A stretch of 64,000 nt of DNA from contig NC_091727.1 in assembly GCF_042477335.2 (NCBI RefSeq), forward strand, positions 143,656,501 through 143,720,500, given 5' to 3'. The translations under genes were made by a program, and so were the position numbers. Below the pieces are notes generated by a model. It made no database searches and had not been told where the DNA came from. It saw nothing but the letters and a program-made list of their open reading frames with translations. The DNA comes from Ovis canadensis. Its lineage: Eukaryota; Chordata; Mammalia; Artiodactyla; Bovidae. Numbering within the stretch: the stretch's first letter is position 1; the number at the start of each line of letters is the position of its first letter. Below, piece by piece: positions 1 through 11,300 of the stretch.

Positions 1-1063
1 ATGATGTATTCTGCATAGAAGTTAAATAAGCAGGGTGACAATATACAGCCTTGACATACTCCTTTTCCTATTTGGAACCAGTCTGTTGTTCCATGTCCAT
101 TTCTAACTGTTGCTTCTTCACCTGTATACAGATTTCTCAAGAGGCAGGTCAGGTGATCTGGTATTCCCATCTCTTTCAGAATTTTCCACAGTTTATTGTG
201 ATCCACACAGTCAAAGGCTTTAGCATAGTCAATAAAGCAGAAATAGATGTTTTTCTGGAACTCTCGTGCTTTTTCCATCATCCAGTGGATGTTGGCAATT
301 TGATCTCTGGTTCCTCTGCCTTTTTTAAAACCAGCTTGAACATCAGGAAGTTCATGATTCATGTATTGCTGAAGCCTGGCTTAGCATTTTGAGCATTACT
401 TTACTAGCCTGTGAGATGAGTGCAATTGTGCAGTAGTTTGAGTATTCTTTGGCATTGCCTTTACCTGGGATTGGAATGAAAACTGACCTTTTCCAGTCCT
501 GTGGCCACTGCTGAGTTTTCCAAATTTGCTGGCATATTGAGTGCAGCACTTTCACAGCATCATCTTTCAGCATTTGAAATAGCTCAACTGGAATTCCATC
601 ACCTCCACTAGCTTTGTTCGTAGTGATGCTTTCTAAGGCCCGCTTGACTTCACATTCCAGGATGTCTGGCTCTAGATGAGTGATCACACCATCATGATTA
701 TCCGGGTCGTGATCTTTTTTGTACAGTTCTTCTGTGTATTCTTGCCATCTCTTCTTAATATCTGCTGCTTCTGTTAGGTCCATATCATTTCTGTCCTTTA
801 TCGAGCCCATCTTTGCATGAAATGTTCCCTTGGTATCTCTAATTTTCTTGAAGAGATTCTCTAGTCTTTCCCATTCTGTTATTTTCCTCTATTTCTTTGC
901 ATTGATCGCTGAAGAAGGCTTCCTTATCTCTTTTTGCTATTTTTTGGAATTCTGCAATCAGATGCTTATATCTTTCCTTTTCTCCTTTGCTTTCCGCTTC
1001 TCTTCTTTTCACAGCTATTTGTAAGGGCTCCCCCAGACAGCCATTTTGCTTTTTTGCATTTCT
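1..1063 (-). mobile_element. BovB LINE fragment (runs off the left edge)
   Basis: Minus-strand BovB reverse-transcriptase region. The reading runs from the linker before the RT (MGSIKDRN near 810) through RT blocks such as ASGGDGIPVELF and FIDYAKAF-type residues near 230. The frame is broken repeatedly. It stops abruptly at about 1063, where L1 3' UTR sequence begins, so it is most simply a 5'-truncated BovB inserted into that L1. Its 3' end lies outside the window. Confidence 0.9.
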
Positions 1064-3056
1064 TTTCTAAATTCCGTATATATGCATTAATATACTGTAT
1101 TGGTGTTTTTCTTTCTGACTTACTTCACTCTGTATAACAGGCTCCAGTTTCATCCTGCTCTTTTGAACTGATTCAAATTCATTCCTTTTAATAGCTGAGT
1201 AATATTCCATTGTGTATATTTCTTATCCATTCATCTGCCAATGAGCATCTATGTTGCTTCTGTGTCCTGGTTATTGTAAACAGTGCTGCAATGAACATTG
1301 GGGTATGCACATCTCTTTCAATTCTAGTTTCGTCAGTGTGTATGCCCCATAGTGGGATTGCTGGGTTGTATGGTAGTTCCATATTCAATTTTTTTTAAGG
1401 AATATCCACACTGTTCTCCATAGTGGCTATACTAGTTTGCATTCCCACCAACATTGTAAGAGGATTTCTTTTTCTCTGCACCCTCTCCAGCATTTATTTT
1501 TTATAGATTTTTTTGATAGCAGCCATTCTGACTGGTGTGAGATGGTACCTCTTTGTGGTTTGATTTGCATTTCTCTGATAATGAGTGATGTTGAGAACTT
1601 TTTCATGTGTTTGTTAGCCATCTATACGTCTTCTTTGGAGAAATGTCTTTTTCGTTCTTTGACCCATTTTTTGATTTGTTCATTTATTTTTCTGGAATTG
1701 AGCTTCAGGAGATGCTTGTATATTCTTGAGATTAATTCATTGTCAGTTGCTTCATTTGCTATTATTTTCTCCCATTCTGAAGGCTGTCTTTTCACATTGC
1801 TTATAGTTTCCTTCATTATGCAAAAGTTTTAAAGTTTAATTAGTTCCCATTTGTTTATTTTTACTTTTATTTCCATTACTCTGGGAGTTGGGTCATAGAG
1901 GATCCTGCTATGATTTACATCAGAGAGTGTTTTGCCTATATTTTCCTTTAAGAGTTTTATATTTTCTGACCTTACATTTGGATATTTAATCCATTTTGAG
2001 TTTATGTTTGTGTATGGTATTAGAAAGTGTTCCAGTTTCATTCTTTTACGGGTGGTTGACCAGTTTTCCCAGAACCACTTGTTAAATAGATTGTCTTTTC
2101 TCCATTATATATTCTTGGCTTCTTTGTCAACGATAAGTTGTCCATAGGTGCCTGAATTTATCTCCGGGCTTTCTATTTTGTTCCATTAATCTATGTTTCT
2201 GTCTTTGTGTCATTACCATACTGTCTTGATGACTATAGCTTTGTAGTATAGCCTGAAGTCAGGCAGGTTGATTCCTCCAGTTCCATTCTTCTTTCTCAAG
2301 ATTACTTTTGCTATTCAAGGCTTTTTGTAATTCCATACCAATCATGAAATTATTGTCCTAATTCTCTGAGAAATACCATTGGAAGCTTATTAGGGATGGC
2401 ATTGAATCTATAGATTACTTTGGGGAGTATACTCTTTTTCACTATATTATAGAGACTTCTGATCCATGAACATGGTATATTTCTCGGTTTTGTGTGTCAT
2501 CTTTGACTTCTTTCTTCAGTATTTTGTAGTTTTGTTTTTTTTTTACATAGATCTTTTTTTGTTTCTTTAGGTAAATTTATTCCTAAGTATTTTATTCTTT
2601 TTGTTGCAATGATGGATGGAATTGTTTCCTTAATTTCTCTTTCTGTTTTCTCATTGTTTGTGTGTAGGAATGCAAGGGATTTCTGTGTGCTAATTTTATA
2701 TCCTGCAACTGTACTATATTCGTTGATTAGCTCTAGTAATTTTCTGGTGGTGTCTTTAGGGTTTCCTATGTAGAGGATCATGTAATCTTCAAACAGTGAG
2801 AGTTTTATTTCTTCTTTTCCAATCTCGATTCCTTTTATTTCTTTTTATTCTCTGATTGCTGTGGCCCAAACTTCCAAAACTATGTTGAATAGCAGTGGTG
2901 AGAGTGGGCATCCTAGTCTTGTTCATGACTTTAATGGAAATGCTTTCAATTTTTCACCATTGAGGATAATGTTTGCTGTGGGTTTATCATATATGGCTTT
3001 TATTATGTTGAGGTATGTTCCTTCAATGCCTGCTTCCTGGAATGTTTTTATTAGGG

Positions 3057-3131
3057 AATCTTCCTGACCCAAGGATCGAACCCAGGTCTCCCACATTGTA
3101 GACAGACGCTTTACCATCTGAGCCACAAGGG
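3057..3131 (-). mobile_element. Bov-tA SINE fragment (tRNA-derived half)
   Basis: Reverse complement of the Bov-tA 5' tRNA-like portion (TCTTCCTGACCCAAGGATCG then TTTACCATCTGAGCCAC). It sits in L1 ORF2. Flanks TTAGGGA and TTAGAGA may be an imperfect target duplication. Confidence 0.7.
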
Positions 3132-4232
3132 TTAGAGATTAAATGGATGCTAGGTTTTGTCAAAGGCTTTCTCTGCATCTGTTGAGAGAATCATATGGTT
3201 TTTATTTTTTAATTTGTTAATACAGTGTATCACTTTGACTGATTTGCAAATATTGAAGAATATTTGCTACCCTGGGTTAAAGCCCACTTGGTCATGATGT
3301 ATGATATTTTTAATATGTTGGTGGATTCTGTTTGCTAGATTTATGTTGAGGATTTTTGCATCTATGTTCATCAATAATACTGGCCTGTAGTTTTCTTTTT
3401 TTGTGGCATTTTTGTCTGGTTTTGGTATTAGTGTGATGGTGGCCTCATAGAATGAATTTGTATGTTTACCTTACTCCACAATTTTCTGGCAGATTTTGAG
3501 TAGGATAGGTGTTAGCTCTTTTTTAAATTTTTGGTAGAATTCAGCTTGGATGCCATCTTGTCTTGGGCTTTATTTGTTGGAAGAATTCTGATTACAGTTT
3601 TGATTTCTGTGCTTGTGATAGGTCTGTTAGGTTTTTCTATTTCTTCCTGGTTCACTTTTGGAAAGTTGTACTTTTCTAAGAATGTCCATTTCTTCCAAAT
3701 TGTCCATTTTATTGGCATATAGTTGCTGATAGTAGGCTCTTATGATCCTTTGTATTTCTGTGTTGTCTGTTGTGATTTTCCATTTTCATTTCTAATTTTG
3801 TTGATTTGACTCTTCTCCCTTTGTTTCTTAGTGAGTGTGGCTAACGGTTGGTCTATTGTATTTATCTTCTTGAAGAAACAGCTTTTAGCTCTGTTGATTT
3901 TTGCTATGGCGTCTTTTGTTTCTTTTCCATTTATTTCTGCCCTAATTTTTGTGATTTCTTTCCTTCTACTAACCCTGGGGTTCTTCATTTCTTCCTTTCC
4001 TAGTTGCTTCAGATGTAGAGTTGGTTAATTATTTGATTTCTCTCCTGTTTCTTGAGGTAGGCTTGTATTGCTATGAACCTTCCCCTTAGCACTGCTTTTA
4101 CTGAACCCCATAGGTTTTGGGTTGTTTTCTTTTCATTTTCATTCCTTTCTATGCATAGTTTTATTTCTTCTGTGATTTGCTGTTTAATCAGAAGCTTGTT
4201 ATTTAGCTTCCATATGTTTATATTTTTAATAT

Positions 4233-4349
4233 AAATTATTTGTTTTAATTAGAGGTTAATTACTTTACAATATTGTATTGGTTTTGCCATACATCAACAT
4301 GAATCCACCACAGGTATACATGTGTTCCCCATCCTGAACCCCCCCCCCA
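4233..4349 (-). mobile_element. Short L1 3'-end insertion inside L1 ORF2
   Basis: The antisense L1 terminal signature (TTAATTACTTTACAATATTG then GAATCCACCACAGG) appears inside the endonuclease/RT part of the antisense L1 and ends in a C10 run near 4340. It is a heavily 5'-truncated L1 in the same orientation as its host. Confidence 0.75.
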
Positions 4350-5109
4350 ATAGTTTTTTCTTTTTTTTCTCTCTCTCTGTAGTTGACATCTAATCTTACT
4401 GCATTGTGATCAGAAAAGACGCTTGAGATGATTTTTTTTTTTAATTTACCAAGGCTAGATTTATGGCCAGGATGTGATCTATCCTGGGGAAGGTTCCGTG
4501 TGCACTTGATAAAAAGGTGAAATTCATTGTTTCAGGGTGAAATGTCCTATAGATATCAATTAGGTCTAACTGGTCCATTGTATCATTTAAAGTTTGTGTT
4601 TCCTTGCTATTTTTCTGCTTAGTTGATTTATCCATAGGTGCAAGTGGGGTATTAAAGTCTCCTGCTATTATTGTTACTATTAATTTCCCCTTTCATATTT
4701 GTTAGCATTTGCCTTACATATTGCAGTGCTCCTATATTGTGTACATATATATTTATAATTGCTATATCTTCTTCTTGGATTGATCCTTTCATCATTATGC
4801 AGTGTCCTTCTTTGTCTCTTTTCACAGTCTTTGTTTCAACGTTTATTTTATCTGATATGAGTATTGCTACTCCTGCTTTCTTTTGGTTTCCATTTGCATG
4901 AAATATCTTTTTCCAGCCCTTCACTTTCAGTCTATATGTGTCCTTAGGTTTGAGGTGGGTCTCTTGTAGACAGCATATATAAGGGTCCTGTTTTTGTATC
5001 CATTCAGCCAGTCTTTGTCTTTTGGTTGGGGCATTCAACCTATTTACATTTAAGGTAATTATTGATAAGTATGATCCTGTTGCCATTTACTTTGTTATTT
5101 CAGATTCGA

Positions 5110-6032
5110 GTTTATTAACTTTTTCTGTGTTTCCTGTCTAGAAAAGATCCTTTAGCATTTGTTGGAGAGCTGGCTTGCTGGTGCTGAATTCTCTCAGCTT
5201 TTGCTTGTCTGTAAAGCTTTTGATTTCTCCTTCATATTTGAATGAGATCCTTGCTAGGTACAGTAATCTGGTTGTAGGTTTTTCTCTTTCATCACTTTAA
5301 GTATGTCCTGCCCTTCCCTTCTGGCCTGAAAAGTTACTGTTGAAAGATCAGCTGTTATACTTATGGGGATCCCCTTCTGTAGTATTTGTTGTTTTTACCT
5401 TGATGCTTTTAATCTTTGCTCTTTGTGTTTGATTTTCATTAATATGATTAATATTTGTCTTGGGGTATTTTGTCTTGGGTTTACCCTGTTTGGGATTCTC
5501 TGGGTTTCTTGGACTTGGGTGGCTATTTCCTTCCTCATTTTAGGGAAGTTATCAACTATTATCTCCTCAAGTATTTTCTCATGACCTTTTTGTCATCTTC
5601 TTCTGGGACTCCTATAATTCAAATATTTGGAAACTTAACCTTGTCCCAGAGGTCTCTGAGATTGTTCTCATTTATTTTTTTTTTCTTTTTTCTTCTCTGC
5701 TTCATTTATTTCCACCATTCTGTCTTCCACCTCACTTATCCTACCTTCTGCCTCAGTTGTTCTACTGTTGGTTCCCTCAAGAGTGTTTCTGATCTCATTG
5801 ACTGCATTATTCATTATTGATTGACTCTTTTTTATTTCTTCTAGGTCTTTGTTAAACTTTACTTGCATTTTCTGAATCCTTGTAACTCCATTTGTTTTCA
5901 AAATTTTGTATCATTTTTACCATCATTATTCTGAATTAATTTTCAGATAGACTCCCTATCTCCTCCTCTTTTGTTTTGTTTGTTGGGCTTTTATCGTGTC
6001 CTTTACCTGCTGAGTATTTGTCTGCCTTTTCA
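5110..6032 (-). pseudogene. L1 ORF1 remnant
   Basis: The minus strand encodes pieces of the L1 ORF1 RNA-binding coiled-coil protein. The clearest is 5901-5668, with heptad-like NAVNEIRNTLEGTN and EAEGRISEVEDRM segments that match the corresponding part of the sense L1 at 58027-58209. A run of A/T near 5680 and several frameshifts break the frame. The position between the 5' UTR and ORF2 is as expected for L1. Confidence 0.75.
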
Positions 6033-6430
6033 TCTTTTTTTATATTGCTGTGTTTGGGGTGGCCTTTCTACATTCTGGAAGTTTTTGGTTCCTCTTTATT
6101 GTGGAGGTTCCTCACTGTGGGTAGGGTTGGACGGGTGGCTTGTTAAGGTTTCCTGGTTAGGGAAGCTTGTGTTGGTGTTCTGGAGCTGGATCTCTTCTCT
6201 TTGGCATGCAATGAAGTGTCCAGTAGTGAGTTTTGAGGTGTCTATGGGTTTGGTGTGTCTTTTGGCCGCCTGTATTTTTGTGTTATGTCAGGGTTATGTT
6301 ATGTGTTATGTCAGGGCTATGTCAGGGTTATGTTCCTGCTTTGTTGGAGAATTAGCTTGGTATATCTTGCTCTGAAACTTGTTTGCTCTTGGGTGGAGCT
6401 TGGTTTCAGTGTAGGAATGCAGGCTTTTGA

Positions 6431-6534
6431 ATGCGCTTTTGGAGTTGGTGACAGATAGGGAGGCTTGGCATGCTGCGGTTCATGGGGTTGCAAAGAGTTG
6501 TACATGACTGAGTGATTGAACTGAACTGAACTTT
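6431..6534 (+). mobile_element. BovB 3' tail, about 100 bp, inside L1 5' UTR
   Basis: Plus-strand BovB terminus: TGGTGACAGATAGGGAGGC, then CATGACTGAGTGATTGAACT and a short CTGAA-type tail. It interrupts the L1 5' UTR between segments that are contiguous in the sense copy near 57400. Confidence 0.75.
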
Positions 6535-6700
6535 GCTGATTAATGTTCCCTGGAGTCAAGAGTTTTCTGGTGTTTTCAAGTTTTGCATTTAGTACTCCTG
6601 CCTCTGGCTTTCAGTCTTATTCTTATAGTAGCCTCAAGACTTCTCCATCCATACAGCACCAATGATAAAACATCTAGGTTAATGATGAAAAGATTCTCCA

Positions 6701-7120
6701 CAGTGAGGGACACCCAGAGAAGTTCACAGAGTTACATGAAGAAGGAAAGAGGAAGGAGGTAGATAGAGATGACCAGGTGGAGAAGAGGGGGAATCAAAAG
6801 GGAAGAGAGCAGTCTAGCCAGTAACCAATTCCCTATTTGCTCTCCAGAGTCTGGAACACTCACAGAGGTTCACGGAGTTTCATAAAGAAGAGAAGAGGGA
6901 GGAAAGAGATGAAGTAAACAGGAGGAGGGGGGGGGAGTCAAAAGGAGAGGGACGAATTTAGCCTGTGATCAGTTCCCTAAGTTTTCTAGACAGCCCAGAA
7001 CACCTAAAGAGATTCACAGAGTTAAGTAGAGAAGAGAAGGAGGAGGGAGGAGATAGAGATTATCTGGGGTGAAAAAAAAAGGGAGTCAAAAGGGGAGAGA
7101 GCAATCAAGCCAGTAATCAC
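6701..7120 (-). repeat. Three tandem L1 5' UTR monomers of about 145 bp
   Basis: Units start near 6701, 6851 and 6991. Each begins with a stretch like CACAGAGTT or CACGGAGTTT, continues through a purine-rich GAAGAGAAG tract and GGAGTCAAAAGG, and ends near AGCCAGTAA. The matching place in the sense L1 (about 57085-57240) has one unit. They resemble promoter monomers known from other mammalian L1 5' UTRs; promoter activity here is inference. Confidence 0.7.
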
Positions 7121-7652
7121 ACTCTTAATTAAAAATGGGTACTGAAGATTGGAGTTTTAATGGTACAGAATTGATAACAAATACCAAAAAGAAAAGATTA
7201 AAAATCTAGAGGATAGACTCTCAAAAATGCAATACTAATAAAACAAAAAAAAAATCGCAAAAGTTATATTAAAATATGGAATATGCTTTTAAAATAGAGT
7301 ATTTTTTCAAGGTAATAGTAGGTTTTAAAAATGAAAATTAAAGGAATAATAAAGAACTTTTAAAATAAAAAAATGATTATAGAAAAATATATCTAGCAAT
7401 TTCTCTGGAGCTTTTGAGGGCAGTGTGGGGTCAGTTCAGTTTCAGATATTTCTTTGTTCCACCTTATATTTCTTCTCAAGGTCTATAGGTCCCTTCCAAT
7501 GTAGCCAGTGCTAACTACAGGGTTTTAATTTGTTGTACCTGTCACTTTCAGAGCCTCTTCTTTGTTTATTTTGGCTTCCTCTGTTTACAAGTCTCTTCAG
7601 TATCTAACTTCCACCCTAACACAAGGGGGCAAAGGTGGTCATTTATTTACGC

Positions 7653-8213
7653 TCACCAGTTCAATTGTGCTGTGGGGAGGGATGAACACTGCAAACAAAT
7701 ATCGTGTGTGTGGAGTGCTTGCAGCATCTGGATCACACTGGGTTTGCTCATGGTGTGTGTACTTTCTTGGTCTACACTGCTCAGGCTACAAGTTGCTCTG
7801 CAGGCAAACTGTCTAAGGCAGGTCCTACATTTTGTGCCCTTCCCAGATCTACCCTGCTCAGGTTCAGCTTCTTGGGTACTCCACAAAGGCACAAATTCAG
7901 TTGGATCTGTGTTTTGTGCCTTTCCCAGGTCCAAGCAGCTCAGGCAACCAGGTGCTTGGTGAGCACACTCTCCACAGGTACATGGCATCTTATCACCTCC
8001 CTGGTCCCAGCCACATGGTTTCCTGGGTACACTGTGTGAACACCATCTCAGATGTGCCATGTGTCTTCTCTGGAGAGCTGATCTCTGGCTGTGGCCCTCC
8101 TGGTGGATGTCAAATGTCCAGGATCCCAGGAAGACTTGGTTAGCAACTGGAAACCTGTTCGCAGTTTGGTAGTTGATGCCATCTCTGCGGTTGAGTTTTC
8201 CCCTTTCTGGCAC
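7653..8213 (-). other. Candidate sense-strand ORF in the L1 5' UTR (186 codons)
   Basis: The L1-sense strand is open for 186 codons about 1.6 kb before ORF1. The product would be basic and cysteine-rich, with no domain I recognise. The homologous 5' UTR of the L1 at 54990 is open in the equivalent frames over 55655-55993 and 56094-56279, with one net frameshift between the halves. Shared peptides include RHMAHLR and a DICL(Q/H)CSS ending. It could be a chance open frame in GC-rich DNA; coding status is unproven. Confidence 0.35.
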
Positions 8214-8331
8214 TGGCTGCAGTCAACCTGCCTTCCTGCCTCCAGCAGGGGATGGGCCGGTCCACAGCTGGCTAGCTCTCCTCTGCTATTCGCTCAGTCC
8301 TTTGTTCTGTGAGCAAGACCAGCAGTGCCTT

Positions 8332-11300
8332 CAGTTCAATTCAGTCTCTCAGTCATGTCCGACTCTGTGACCCCATGAATCACAGCACGCCAGGCTTCCC
8401 TGTCCATAACCAACTCCCAGAGTTCACTCAGATTCACGTCCATCGAGTCCGTGATGCCACCCAGCCATCTCATCATATGTCGTCCCCTTCTCCTCCTGCC
8501 CCAAATCCCTCCCAGGATCAAAGTCTTTTCCAATGAGTCAACACTTAGCACGAGGTGGCCAAAGTACTGGAGATTCAGCTTTAGCATCAGTCCTTCCAAA
8601 GAAATCCTAGCATTGGTTTCCTTCAGAAAGGACTGGTTGAATCTCCTTGCAGAGTCCAAGGGGCTCTCAAGAGTCTTCTCCAACACCACAGTTCAAAAGC
8701 ATCAATTCTTCAGCGTTCAGCCCTCTTCACAGTCCAACTCTTACATCCATACATGACTACTGGAAAAACCATAGCCTTGACTAGACAGACCTTAGTCTAC
8801 AAAGTAATGTCTCTGATTTTGAATATACTATCTAGGTTGGTCATAACTTTTCTTCCAAGGAGTAAGTGTCTTTAAATTTCATGGCTGCAGTCACCATCTG
8901 CAGTGATTTTGGAGCCCCCAAAAATAAAGTTTGACACTGTTCCCACTGTTTCCCCATCTATTTCCCATGAAGTGATGGGACCGGATGCCATGATCTCCGT
9001 TTTCTGAATGTTGAGCTTTAAGCCAGCTTTTACACTCTCTCTTTCACTTTCATCAAGAGGCTTTTGAGTTCCTCTTCACTTTCTGCCATAAGGGTGGTGT
9101 CATCTGCATATCTGAGGTTATTGATATTTCTCCTGGCAATCTTGATTCCAGCTTGTGTTTCTTCCAGCCCAGCGTTTCTCATGATGTACTCTGCATATAA
9201 ATTAAATAAGCAGGGTGACAATATACAGCCTTGACGTACTCCTTTCTGTATTTGGAACCAGTCTGTTGTTCCATGTCCAGTTCTAAGTGTTTCTTCCTGA
9301 CCTGGATACAGATTTCTCAAGATGCAGGTCAGGTGGTCTGGTATTCCCATCTTTCTCACAATTTTCCACAGTTTATTGTGGTCCACACAGTCAAAGGCTT
9401 TGGCATAGTCAATAAAGCAGAAATAGATGTTTTTCTGGAACTCTCTTGCTTTTTCCATGATCCAGTAGATGTTGGCATTTGATCTCTGGTTCCTCTGCCT
9501 TTTCTAAAACCAACTTGAACATCAGGGAGTTCATGGTTCATGTATTGCTGAAGCCTGGCTTGGAGAATTTTGAGCATTACTTTACTAGCATGTGAGATGA
9601 GTGCAATTGTGCACTAGTCTGAGCATTCTTTGGCATTGCCTTTCTTTGAGATTGGAGTGAAAACGGACCTTTTCCAGTCCTGTGGCCACTGCTGAGTTTT
9701 CCAAATTTGCTGGCATATTGAGTGCAGCACTTTGACAGCATCATCTTTGAGGATTTGAAATAGCTCAATTGGAATTCCATCGCCTCCACTAGCTTTGTTT
9801 GTAGTGATGCTTTCTAAGGCCCACTTGGCTTCACATTCTGCCAGGAGCCAGCATGGGGAATCCCACCCATGGCAAATATCATGAGGAAGGGGGCCTGACA
9901 AGACGCAAAGGTGGGATCAGACCTCAGGGGTCCCCCCTGGATTTTCTCGAGCATCTACCCCCAAATCAGAGTCTGCTTTACTATATTATGCCTTTCACCA
10001 ACTCCTCTAACATTAACAGGGGGCTATCCCCCACCACATTTTTCTGGAAAAAGTTAATTCAGAGCTTTTAGATAATAAATCTTCTGGGCATAATAAGAGT
10101 GTTTCAATCCAGAAACCTCTGTGATGGCTTTCTAGCCTGCCTGACAGGTTTGTCTGGACTCTTACAGCTGCGCATGTGATTGTTTGCGACCTCCCGACTG
10201 TGAGAGGCACAGGAAGCTTAAAACATCCGAGTAATGTAGGGGCTTCCGAGGAGTCAAAATCATTAGAATAGGACTGATTAAGAGTTTCATTGTTGAGCCA
10301 ATACTTGCTGCCAAGCTTTCATATCTTTTATTTGTTGATATATTTGATATGTAGAAAAACAGGTAGCAGCCCTGTTGTTAACAACATTAGATCTTTGAGT
10401 TAAGTACCTTCTTTGTTATAATCCAGTGCACCTTTGTTCTACAGGGATGTAACTTTATTTAGTGCTTTGAGAGTGATGCAGATTAAAGAAAAACACTTCA
10501 GGGAAAATGAGATTAACATTCATTAAGGAAGAGAACCATAAAGTGTTAACAGGCCTCTTGGCCTGAAGATAATGTAAATCACCCGAGACATTTTGTATAT
10601 GGATAGGTATGCAGAAAGAAAGCCTGGTATCGATAAGGGTCAGGACTGCTGCCCCTGCATGACTCTGCATCTTCCATTATGTAAAACTTAGGGTTTATAA
10701 GCACCTTTTGACAATAAACTTATGGAGTTTTTGCACAAGCTTGGCCTCCCCCATGTCGACTCTCTCTCTCTCTTTCTCCCTCCCGCTCCCTCTCTTTTTC
10801 AGGCTCATCCCTTGGAGCACAGAGGCTCTCTGCATTCACTTTTCTGCCCGGGCTTCTAAGACCCATTCGACAGGGAGCCAAAGATGGGCCACACTCAGCT
10901 ATTCAAGCGGGCGCCAGTGGCCTACGTGAACAGAGCAAGTCTCTTGTCTTGAGACTTTATTAGCTTCCCATGTAAACCAAGGAATATCAGCCTCTTTTCT
11001 CCTCTATTTTTTCACTATATTATTCTTCCCTAATCTCCCTTTAAATTTTTAATTAACCCCTCTTTAATCGCCGACTCTGTCCCCGCTTCAAATTCCCTGG
11101 ATCCACTGGGGTTGGACTCTGACAACATTCCAGGATGTCTGGGTCCAGATGAGTGATCACACCATCGTGATTATCTGGGTCATGAAGATCTTTTTTGCAC
11201 AGTTCTTCTGAGTATTCTTGCCGCCTCTTCTTAATATCTTCTGCTTCTGTTAGGTCCATACAATTTCTGTCCTTTATTGAGCCCATTTTTGCATGAAATG

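Larger units (their letters stand above)
1188..5086 (-). pseudogene. L1 ORF2 remnant (endonuclease / reverse transcriptase)
   Basis: The minus-strand frame starting at 5086 (MATGSYLSIITLNVN) is the apurinic-type endonuclease N-terminus of L1 ORF2p, which nicks target DNA. It stays open for 144 residues to 4652, keeping the NVN and ETHL motifs, then shifts frame. Later pieces on the same strand include the GTFPRIDHI segment near 4500, RT segments between 3980 and 2500, and the C-terminal domain near 1190-1830. A SINE piece at 3057-3131 and an L1 tail at 4233-4349 interrupt it. It cannot encode a working protein. Confidence 0.85.

Noticed and set aside
6285..6335. Short tandem repeat of TGTCAGGGTTATG-type units
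   Set aside because: Only a few imperfect copies within L1 5' UTR; no sign of function.
6701..7120. CRISPR-like or satellite array
   Set aside because: Three diverged, about 145-bp units within an L1 5' UTR in a mammalian genome; these are L1 monomers.
10708..10929. 73-codon ORF in the solo LTR
   Set aside because: It falls in the CT-rich U5 of the LTR and overlaps the poly(A) signal; no coding evidence.
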